DNA of 64,000 nucleotides, taken from positions 46,154,626 through 46,218,625 of the forward strand of contig OY294044.1 in the NCBI GenBank assembly GCA_958510825.1, read 5' to 3'. Shown one piece after another: positions 43,001 to 55,000 of this stretch (position 1 is its first letter; every line of letters begins with the position of its first letter). The notes under the pieces are model-generated. The model did no database searches and was not told the DNA's origin. It saw nothing but the letters and a program-made list of their open reading frames with translations. Origin of the DNA: Brachypterus glaber. Lineage: Eukaryota > Arthropoda > Insecta > Coleoptera > Kateretidae. Made by a program: the position numbers and the translations under genes.

Positions 43001-46000
43001 AGTTTACTAGTATAATACTGGTCCTACCAAAACCGATTATATATAAAATTTTACTGAGTGATCCTAGTAAAACCCAGTAAAATTTTACTCGGTTCAACTG
43101 GATTCTACTAGAGATTTTCAGTACGGTGAAGATCTTCTGCCTCAAGGACTATTATCAATAATAATTTATTAAAAATAATTAGGTACCTACAATATTTTAC
43201 ATAAATTAAAACTTTATTTTTTCTTCTCAAAAAAAGTAAATTTTTACTTTAACCAAAATTTACAGGTTTACTCTTCAAGAATGGCACTTGCAAAATAACT
43301 ATCGCAAACGAATATGTTTTGACCAGCAAAAATTGGCGGATAGAACAATTGCGGAGTGTGATCGGGTAAGAAATAGTGGACAATGCTGTCTAATATTACC
43401 ACCATTTAATTTTTTTGTGAAAAAAATTCATAAATCGTTAGATAAGCCATTAAAAAAATAGTTATTTTCTTAACTAGTGTATTAAGTGGATAAAATCACT
43501 TAATACACGAGTTGAGAATTTAATTTTAACCAACACCTTTTATTTTTAAATAAAAATCTATAATTTTGCGAAAAATTATGTCAAAAATATTAAGATTAAG
43601 TTTTCTTAATACTAAAATAATAACTTATTAACATGAATTTTTTACTGAACTATAGAACCAATAAATGTAAGCATTTAACGTTTTATTAAAATTAAGTTTT
43701 TGACCAGGGGCGTAGATAATGGGTGCCTCATAATTTAAAAAGTCCGCCCCTGGTTAAATATTTATTTTTTTATGTCATAAAATGATAATGTTTATTGGTT
43801 GCATACTACAGTAAAAATTTCAAGTCAATAAGTTAAACCGTTCCTGAGTTATGAAGTGAATGATATTCTAAAAATATCCCTTAAACGTCTTCTAGCTCCC
43901 CTAAGAAGGAAAACGTTCACAGAAACTTTTTTCCTCACTTTTTAACGTAAAATCTGAATATCAAAAAAAAAAAATTAAATATGTCATATTTTTTTTGTTA
44001 AAACAAATGAAAATCGTTTTTCTCAAAAAAGCATCGATAGATTTTTTAATATTTGGTCTTAAATAGATGCCAAAGCTCTAAATAATTAAAATATGAAAAA
44101 AAAAATGGGTTATATGAAAGCTGAACTAAAAATCGTTTCCAGACCGGGGTGAGTCATGCATGATGATTTTCTTATTTTTTAGGTGCGAGACGAGGTCGCT
44201 GAAAAAACATTATTGAACAAACAAGATACCGATCACAAGCTGAAAGAAAAACTGCTCGACATAAAATTCAATGCAACAGAAATTAAAACGCAACGCAAAG
44301 AAGTTCAGCTGGAAATCGATAGTTTGCTGGTTTATATGGAAAGGATCAAGCACTCTTTGGATGCTCTCACTCAAAATGCTGAAAATATATGCAAAAAATG
44401 TATTATTTTCAGGGAAGGACGTCTCGGAATTGACCTCGTATGTAGGGAAGAGTGGGGCAATAACTAGTGGAAAAAACTTAACTTTTGATCAGGGAGGACC
44501 CGAGGGGGGCGATGACCTTTTTCTAGACATCAAAGCTTTTGGTAGGGGTAAAATAATGTTTGGGGTAAACATAATTTTTGGGCGCGATTGCCTTTTTTTT
44601 AGCTATCAAAAAATTTTTCTTAGACATCAACATTTTTGGTAGGGGTAAAAAAATGTTTGGGGGGTAAACACTTCTCTTTTGGGGTAAACATTTTTTTTGG
44701 GGGCGATGACCTTTTTTTTAGTCATCTAAATTATTGGCAGGGCTAAAAAAAAATTGACAGGGGGTAAAAAATTGTTTGGGGTAAAAATTTTTTTGGGGGG
44801 GGGGGGGATTACCTTTTTTTTTAGTTATGAAAAATTTATTGAAGGGAAAGGAAAATTTCCTTCCTCGAATTTTTACCTCGCAACCCCTCCACGACAAAAG
44901 GCTGGGAACGTCCCTCCTTTTGATATTTAAAATATTGCTAAAAACAAGTTTAATAAAAGTTAAAAATTAATATTATCCAACACCTTCATAGAAACACTTT
45001 TTTTTGCAATACTTTAAATACCAAAAGTTATTTTTTTTCCACTAGTGACTAAACAAATTTTTGTTTACTTTTTTGCGTAGATCTACGCTCTTCGAAGAGC
45101 ACTATTTAAATATAACTAAAATATAACCCTAACACTAGTGACTAAAAAATGTTTTTCTCCCTCTTTTGCGTATTAAGAAAACTTAATCTTTTAGTCATAA
45201 TATTTTGCCAAATTCTGTCTGTCTGTCTGTCCAGATAATTTTGTATGATAACTTGAGAACGCTTAGAGATAAATAATTTAAATTTGGTCCATTACTAATT
45301 AAATATTCCATCGATATATTGTTCATTCATCGTACAGTGATATTGATTGCACAGTTCCTCGTCAGTATCATAGGTTCTTTATACAAGGTTCTCTGCTAAG
45401 ATTGATTTTGGGTAGTAAAGTTCAAACCGAGGTTCAAACAATTTTTTTTCAAAATTTTAAAAATTACAAAATATAATAATATTACTTTCCCTGAGAAAAG
45501 TCTTAGGGGTCAGTCCGCGTCAACTGCAACCACAGCATCAAAAAATAAATACCGTAAAACCTTGCAACTTTGCCCAGAGCGTACAACTTTGCCCGCCAAA
45601 CCAAGCAAGATGATATCATTTTTTTTCTTTGAACGTGGCAATATAGCAGAAAGGTTTGATGTTAGCAGTTCGCCTTCTAGAAGTGTAGAGACGCGCTCAG
45701 TACTTCAACAGATGTCCTACTGTTATGTTGTTCTTCAAAATCAGGTAAGCAAATATCGGCGATATTTTGCCGGTTTTAGCACTGAAAGCTAAGGTTTGCA
45801 GTTACTTTATTTAATGGAATATTTGGACTAGGTATTCCTTTACACATTGTTACCGAAACAGTGATATAACATTTAAGCTTATGTAATGCAATTGCAAAAT
45901 AAAAATAAAATAAAATTGGATAATTTTATTTGATAAACTAGTCCTGTTTTGTGTTATAATATTTTTAAGAAGAAACACGCTCCTTTTTTACGTTTAAATT

Positions 46001-49000
46001 CTGAAATTAAGCTTATAAGAGAGTAGTCGTTTATTTTTTATTAGTTTTAAGCTTTAATTTTACATTACACTTAAGTACTTGTCATAGAATGATTTTTTTA
46101 CAGTAGGCAAGGATGTTCTAAGCATCGTTAAAATTTCTTTCGAGATTTCTTTACAGTATTTTTTTGTTTGTGGGCAAAGTTGCAATTTTTTATGAAACTT
46201 TGCCCACTCCTTTCTTATTTTAGTCTCGTAATAATCGTTAAGTTAGAAATTATACACTTTGACTTAATTAACTTGACATTGAAATCTATCATTTGGCTTA
46301 ATTACTTTTAACGATTTTTTTTTACAAAAATGTTATTAGCAATAAACCACATTTACATAGGCAAAGTTGTAAGGTTTTACGGTATTATAAAGTTGCAATT
46401 TTGGATGCAACTTTGCCCACTCCTTTCTTATTTTAGTCTCGTAATTAAGTTAAGTTAGAAATTATACACTTTGACTTAATTAACTTGACATTGAAATCAT
46501 TTCGACACTCCCATGCAACAAGGATGTAACTCAAGTTAGACCTATTTTGAATTATACTCATAGGTAGAGGCCTTAAAAAAAGACACACATGGTGGTACTG
46601 CTCAGATTTCTCCACAGTCCATTTTAACCAAAATTTTACCTAAAAACACTAAAGTAAGAAATTCTAATTTTGAATATTATCAGAAATAAACAATAAATAA
46701 ACAATAAATACTTATACAGTTAAATAGAAAATCTTATAAGCTTTCAAATGATGTATCACATGGCTTCCTTTTCCACTTCAGTCATTTCCCCACCCTTAAA
46801 TAAGAAAAAAAATATTTTAGAAATTTAGCTGTCGTGAAAAATGACAATATATGAGTTACGGCTTTGTTGCTTGGGGGTATCGATTTGGCTTAATTACTTT
46901 TAACGATTTTTTTTACAAAAATGTTATTAGCAATAAACCACATTTACCTGGGTAAAGTTGCAAGGTTTTACGGTATTATTATTTAGATCTTGGGTAAGGT
47001 TATAGTTTAAAATCCATCCAGCATTTCTAAAACTGTAAAAGCCAAAATTTAAAGTTTAGGGCCCCTAAACGACCCCTAAATAAACCATGATCCACTGCAT
47101 TTTTTTTTTCGGTATAGTCCCCTATAAAAGAATAATTTAACCTCTATGTAGTTTTCCCAAATTCAGAAATTTGATGACCATCATCAGGTAACATACGTAA
47201 CATTTTTCTGTAACGTACGCAACAACCGAGGTAACAACTATACAAGGTGTTCCAGAACTCGCGTACCGAAATTTAAGAGGCGATTCTACATCCAAAAATA
47301 TGAAAAAAAGTTTCTATAAAGGTTGGTCCGGAAATGAGCCCTAAGGGAGCTACGGCCCTTCGAAAATGACGTATTGAATGGGGAACAAAAAAAAGCACCA
47401 ATAAAATTTTAATGCTGCAGGGTGATTCTTCATTTAAAACTGAGCAAAAAAGTAATATACACCAAAACACCTAAATTTAATATTAAAGGAGTAATAGCCT
47501 TTTAAAAAGTAACGTTTTTGGTGGCACAAAATGTTACTTCCTCTTAATTGCATTTTTTTTTGATAACGGTTGCTCCTACAGTGTTACACTATATGATATT
47601 TTATATGTATTTTTACTCTAGAAATCTATATTTTTTACAACAAATCCAAAAAACATACACATAGAAAAGTTTGGGGCAAAAATGTTTTAAGCCTCATATA
47701 TTTTGTCCGTCTGGGCACGCCTCTGGATAAATTAAAAAAATAAATTAACATAAACTTATTGCCCTTATTAATACTAGTATACATGCAAAAGCTCGCCGCT
47801 CTAGCTTAAACGGTACCCGAGTTATTAATTAAAAACCTTATTTTTATTACAATTTTAAAGGGCCCTAGATCCCTTAGGGCTCATTTCCGGACCAACCTTT
47901 ATAGGAACTTTTTTTATATATTTGGATCTAGAATCACCTCTTAAATTTTGGCATGCCAGTTATGGATCACCCTGTATAAATTTATAAAAATCTTTCACAA
48001 ACTAAGCAAACATAATAAAAAAAAATCAAATCAGACAAGCAAATTTTTATTATCATTTACTTAATTGCATAAGTGTACTTCCAAATTTCGTAGCATACGT
48101 AACGCGCACATAAGCTGCATTATTTTTATTGCCTAATTGATTATTAAATTTATAAGTAAACTAAAGGATGCGTGTAAGGATAAAAACCTAAAATACAATT
48201 TTTTTTCGCGGCCAAAAAATTCAAAAAAAATTAAAAAAAAAATTAAGAAATTTGTTTTCGAAAAAAAAAATTACAAAAAAAAAGTTTTTTCAAAAAAATA
48301 AAAAATCATAACAAAATATATTTTCCAAAGGACGTCTTCTGACGATTTTGGGAAATTCGAAACTACCGTATAATACTATTCTGGGGCTGCGCCCTGTGAA
48401 TAGTATAATAAATGAACTATCTAGTAATTTTCTGAGACTAACGTAACATACGTAACTACGATCCCTAGTTCGTAATCTACGGGATGACCCTTATTTAGTT
48501 AGTAGGGGGAGTTTGGGACCCTTTGTACTGTTTTTACAGATTTCGTTGTAAAAATATTTTTAATTCTATTTTTTTTTTTCATCAATCAAACTAACATAAA
48601 TTAAGCTATAGGAAGTTTAAATTAAAATGCAAACGAAAAAATGTTTTTTTTTAAACCTTATGTAAATTATATGAATGTACCCCTGCGGGGTACCTTCGTA
48701 CAGTAATAAAAAAATCTGTGTTGCCAGTCATTGAGGTAGAGTGGGGAGAGTGCCAGAGCCGTTTAAATTTCTTGTGCCGATTTTGATTCGCGCATCTATC
48801 TATCTCTCTCTAAAATTCCGTATTAACGGTCTTGCGCACTTCGAAATACACAAAGATAGCCACTCGGTCAGACAGAATTCCTGCTTCCCCCACTCTAATT
48901 CCTTGAAAAACACATGTGAACTAAATTTTAGGTTAGTTTAAAAACCAAAGTCGAAGTAACTGCGCAAACTCAAATTTCCTAAACAAAGCTCCCTTGTCGG

Positions 49001-52000
49001 CACAGTTTGTCCACGCGCAGCCTGGTCGAATGGCACTCTCCCCCACTCTACCTCAATGTTGCCAGTACGTTTATTATTATCCGAGTTATTATTACATTAA
49101 TGAAAAATAAACCTACATTTAACAAAAAACAACATTAAAATTTTAAATTTAAATTAAATTTGAGTGGTTGATTGCTGGTCGGAACTTGCCTCCTCTCCTT
49201 TCCTTTTAAAGCTGCTTTTATCGAGTTTTCGTCTACCGCGCCATTTCTTGTAAGTTTTAAAAAAAAGTAACATATCTTTATATCCCAAGCAAAGCATTAC
49301 CGACGAGCCATCACTGGGCCAACAACCCGTGTGATGGCCCATTGATGGCCCGTCGGTAAAGTTTTACTGGGTCTGAAGAAGGAACATGTATACATATAGA
49401 CCTATACGAATGTAACCCTTCGACACCGTATGAATCTGCCCCTTATGCAGTTATTTATATTTTGTAACAATGCTCAAGATTCAAGTATAAATACTTTATT
49501 ATTTATTATTAAAACATAATTTTGACTATGTTTACTTACCATAAAGTAATTTTAAGAGTGTTTAGGTTTCATGTAGTAGTAGTAGTAGTAAGGGTGGGGA
49601 GGCTACAAGCCAGGCAACTAGGCCATTATGGCCCTTTTTGCCAGCCCCGAGCTGTCCCAGCCACACATCTACCCTACTCCCTGCCTAAACCTGCCGGACC
49701 TCCTTATAAAGGTCGCGATATCTGTCCAGGCAAGGGTACCCAACTCCGAAGATCTCCTGTCGTATTCTGCCGAACCGATCGCATTGTCCTAGGAAATGGA
49801 AGGACGATTCTTCGTCTATCCCGCAACCCGAACAGACGGGGTCGTTACCAACCTTCATCTTGAACAGGTGCCTTCCTAGTCCACAGTGACCCGTGAGGAT
49901 CCCTGTGAGTTGGCTGATCGTGGCTCGGCTTCTTCCTAGTAGCCACGCGGTTTTTGACTTGCTTGGACCGGAAAGGAAGTCCTTTGCCTGTCTGCAGTTC
50001 GTGACCGTTGACCAGCTTTCCCTTAGTTTTTCTCCAGCCCACGTGTTGAGGGCTGATGTGACTTGTTTCCTTGTAATACCAAGCATGGGTAGGTTTCATG
50101 TAAATAATAATAATAATTATTATTATTATAATAATTAATTATTAACTTATAGTTTTCTAGGGAAATTTGTATATTCATATTGGCAACGCAGCATTTTCTC
50201 CACTGACAACCGTCAGTTTTTAAATCAGTTAGCAAACGGTACCAATACCGGCTAGGTCATACGTACTATGTCAAATGACCCCACTATACTCACGCCCTAT
50301 CTCGTCCAAAGGACAAAACACAATAGTTTCTTCGTAAATGTCCCACGCTATGGAAAATACATCAATTAAATCATATATCGCGTAAACCGCGTGCCAAAAG
50401 GATTACACTGCTACCACCACTCCAACGGAACCATATTGAGCTTAAAAAGAAGAATCAACCCCAGGAAACGGTAAGCAAAAACTCCTTTGGCCTCTCGTCG
50501 CAAGCTCCTTCGATAAAACATCCCAGCGGTGCTACACAAAGAGCGTTAAAACAGTTTTTTTTTACTGTACTACTTCTCGATGGTGGCTAAGGACGCCTGC
50601 AACTCACTGGCAGATCTGACACGAAAAGAGCTATTTGCAGACGCAAATGCGAGTAATAAAACCTGTTGGTTTCTACGGAAGATAAGATGTACGAATGTGC
50701 CCCATGTACGAATGGTGCCAAACTCCCCCTAATAAAATTTTGAAAATATTTCCTGACCTATTTTTTATCTTTCGATGTTTTATATACAACAAACATTACA
50801 CAGGCCAACAAGGATTTTTTGATCGGATGATTTTTTTTTTATTTTCTGGCTTAGTTAAGACCCAGTGACAATCACGTATAATTTTTTTTTCAGCTATAAG
50901 TCATGATAAAAATCTCTTTCTTTAACATAAAGTGTAGAATTTTTAAATTATGGTCATTGGTCTACATCAACATAATCAAAAGAAGTTATTTGACACATTT
51001 TTTTTTTTTTTTTAGAGAAATCGAAACAAAAATAAAATTTTGGTCCACCCTAGTGGCGCGGAATTATTCGTTATTTTATTCGAAATCAGCGGTATCAAAA
51101 ATAGTCGTATGCAAAAATTCAGAATTTCTTAAGTGTTTTTTTATGGCCCACTGTGCGGTTGTTCAAACCTCTTACGTAATGGACAAAAACGAAAGTTATA
51201 TTCGAAATCAACATAATTAAATTATCCAAAATCAAATCCAAATCAACTTTCAAAAGTTGAAAACTTGTTGGCCTGTGTTATTTTCGTCAAAAAAAAATCC
51301 GTTTGTCAAGAACTCTTTGAGCTTAAAACTTTAAATTTGGACCATTCCTTATCCAAACTTCTACGCTTTTGTTTTTGGTAAAAGTTGGAGTGGGGTAAGA
51401 GGGGTGAAAAAATTTTCTCATTTTTTTTATTTTTCTTTTTCTGAAATATATTTTTAATTTTTTTTTTAATTTTATTTTTTTTTTCAACATCTTTTTCCTT
51501 TCCCGAAAAATGTTTATTAAAAAAACTTGTTTATTTGTTGCACACAGGGAAAATTATTCTTTTTTGGCAGCAGTATTTTTTTAGTGCAAAGACCAAGTGG
51601 AATTGGAGCTCAAAAAAGAGAACGAAGTGATCCACGGTGCTCAAAACATGCTTAGAAGATGTTTGGAACAAGCCAACGAGCAAGTGAGACGGTTGAGATC
51701 GACTGTCTACTTTATGGACCGCGACTTGGAAAGCAAAGACAATGTTTTTAAAATTGATGATCATAACGTATCATTAAACGAAACAAGCTTAAATTTGAGC
51801 ATGTATCACGGTTTCGCACCGTTAGATTGCGCGTAAGTTGGTTATTTACTTTCCCCTATCATAAGAGGTTTAAGGGAAAGTTTTACCCCCAATAGCACCA
51901 ATAGGTCAATTTTTTTTATTTTTATTTTTTATTTTTCTTGTTTAGAACGCTCTTTTAGTAAAACTTTATATATAAAACCCCAATTGGTACTTTTGGGGCC

Positions 52001-55000
52001 TTAAAAAAACTTAAATTACGCAAATATCGATCAAATTCTTATAAAACCAGTCCTAGTGTTTGTAATTTTATAAAATTTAAAAACCTTGATTTGGATATTA
52101 TTTTCTTTTTAAGTATAAGAATAAGCCTGCAAAATCTTAGCCTGATCAAAAGTTTCTAATCCTTCTCAAGTCTCAGGAAATCCACGAAATTCCCCTAAAT
52201 TCCGAAAAAGTGCATTTTCTATTAAATTGTTCATCTGACGAATTTTAAATATCAAATAATAAAGTTTACAATGCACAAATTTTGTTTAAAACAGACCTAT
52301 TGTAAAAATAGTTAAAATATTAGGCCATTCAAAAAACATCTATCCGCGCCTAAGCCCCAAAATATGTCGGATAAACAGGCAAAATCGTAAAATTTTATGA
52401 TAAAATATTTTTTTAGCTGTTTGAAATTTTATTTAAAATATATCAATTTTAATATGTAATTATATATTCAGCTAGTTCATAAACAAATATCCATGCCCAA
52501 GCTGCTTAAAGGGTCGGTGGGATAGACAAAATCGCTTTTATTAAAAGTGCACTTTTTCGAAGTGATGCAACATTTTGGGGCTTTTGGCTTTTGGGGCCTT
52601 GTTTGTACGGGTTAGAAACATTTGATCAGACTGAGATTTTGCAGGCTTGTGTTTATACAAAAAGAAAAAATATAGATATCAAGGCTTTTAAATTTTATAC
52701 AATTACAAACACTAGGGCCGATTTTATACGAATTTTATTGATATTTGCGTGATTTAAGGGTTTTAGGGCCCCAAAAGAATGTTCTAAGAAGGAAATAATA
52801 TTCTTAGAAACTTCTTAGGATATTCTTAGGCCTTTTTTGCTCCCTGGAAGCTTCTAGATAAAAACAATCGCAGTCGAGAACTCTCAAGTTATCGTGGTCA
52901 CAATTATAATTTTTCGAAAAACTTACGCACAGACACTATTTTTGCATAAAAATGTTGAGACACATAATAAAAGCAATAAAAAATTGTTTAAATAACCCCT
53001 AGGTTATTTTCAAATAACTGATTCCCGGGAAATAATCTGTCTGCCGGTTTTTCGGAAACACTTGTGATGAGAACTTTTTATGCTAAACAACTTCATAAGT
53101 ATTTTAACTTATGGTTTCTTAGTCAAAGTTCTCGACTGCGATTGTTTTTGATAAGTAGATGTTTAGTAAGAGGGGCAAAAGATTCTAAAAACTGTTATTT
53201 TGTAAAAGCTTGCTTGGTTAACCAAAATCAATTTTTATTCAATCTTTTTCTGAATTTTTTTAAATTTTTTATTTATTTGTATTTTTCTATTTTTTTTTGC
53301 AAAAATATACCAGATATGAAAGTAGTTTTGTTGGCAGGAGTAGGTACTTTTTTTTATTTTTTTTTATTTTAGTAAAATTACGCTCGAAGAATGGCTGGTC
53401 TATACTCAGAAAAATATAGATGCCGCAGCGAAGGAAATCAACAGTGCTCGCCATCTGAGAGCGTACATTGATACACTGCTCAAACAAGCCATCGACGATC
53501 TATGGGATCAATATTATTTGGTAAATGCCGCGTTTACTTCGAGGATCGATGAAATCAAGGAGGCAAAGACCAAAATGGAGGTGGAACATGCAGAGGTAGG
53601 TAAAATTTTAAAATACGACGTTTATCCATATAAAACTTTTTTTTTGAATAAATACTTTATTTTCAACTCTTAAATCTACTTTTAATTGTTCGCAAAACCG
53701 TTTGACATATCAAAATTACATAAACTTTATATTTAAGGTTTTTTAAGGGATGCTCAGGGGGGCTTTTCTTAGTTTTTCTATACTGCCCCAATTAAAATGA
53801 GTATACTCGTTTTTGTAAACTATATATAATTAACTGATGAACAAAAATCGAAAAATTCAATTTTCTTAAAAACGGCTTTAACGATTTTCCTCAAATTATG
53901 TACGTTAATGAAAAATTACAAAAAATAACGATATGTCGTTACCGATTTTGCTCGAAAAATCACAAAAGGCGGAAAATATGTTTTTTTACTAGCTAATTAA
54001 ATGCAATTATCTACTGTTGTTAAGGCTTGACAACCAATAAAATCAGTGAACTTATGTATTTATTATTGACCGTTGTTAAGCATTGATTATTGACGACAGA
54101 GAATAATGAAAAAAATTTAAGACAACTCCTAACTTTCTTCGACTTATTTGTAAAACTGACAGATATGTCAAAATATTTTTTAAACTATATTTTTAACCGA
54201 TATTTGGTGTTAATATAGCTTTAGGTATTTCAACAAAAATATTATATGCACGACTGTATAAGTGTTCGCGGCTGATTTTTTGCCTCGACTCCGTCTCAGC
54301 AAAAAAACTTCTGTCTCAAACACTAAAGACTTAGTTCGCATACTAGGTGCATAAAATACTACAGTTTTGGCGAAGTTTCGCCTTAAAATTTAGGGTTACT
54401 TTTTCATAATCACCGAAAATAAATTCAGAATTATATAAAAATAACAAATAAATAATCAAAATCTAAATATTTACTTTTTCACCACAAAATAAGTGCGATG
54501 AAACCGTACTATTTTCAGTTTATCTTTTTTAGATTGTGAGACAGGCCAATGAGATGACTCGTAATATTACTCGTTTGGAGATTGCGATTACCGAAAAAGA
54601 AGGTTTTATGGCGCTAGCTCATACGAGGTTAGGTAACCGAGCTCAACGAGAGGGTATTGAGCTATGTAAAGATTTGGTGGAGATTTCTTTGGTGAATGAA
54701 GTGAGAGAACTGCGTACAAATATCTCAGCTTTACAACAAATGCTCGCAGAGGTAATAACAAAGACTCTAATAGTAGCTATTATATTCAGAGCTAGATTTA
54801 TCATTAGGCAATACTGGGTCTAGTGCGGCAAATTTTAGGGCTCAGAAAATTTTTAAAACAATCATGCAAAATGCAGTTTTGTGTTTTGGTTTTTGGTCAT
54901 TGAGTTTTTAACCAAGGCAAACTGCAGTTCATGATCATGGTTTGAAGTTCCTCGTGAATGCATTAATAATAATTTTTTAGCCAATATATTTTTGTCACGC

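Larger units (their letters stand above)
48513..50735. mobile_element. 2.2-kb TIR element (TAGGGGGAGTTTGG ends) with nested insertions
   Basis: AGGGGGAGTTTGGGACCCTT at the left pairs with GGTGCCAAACTCCCCCT at the right. GTACGAATGGTGCC-type words recur near the ends (48,700; 50,690; 50,707). It hosts the hAT-like MITE and the truncated retrotransposon, so it is older than both. No transposase seen. Confidence 0.6.

Noticed and set aside
41221..43060. Regular repeats as a CRISPR-like array
   Set aside because: Units are 470 bp, contiguous and without unique spacers, in an animal genome.
44271..44642. 123-codon frame overlapping TEKT1 exon 3
   Set aside because: It is the wrong frame of the exon, continued into a G-rich minisatellite.
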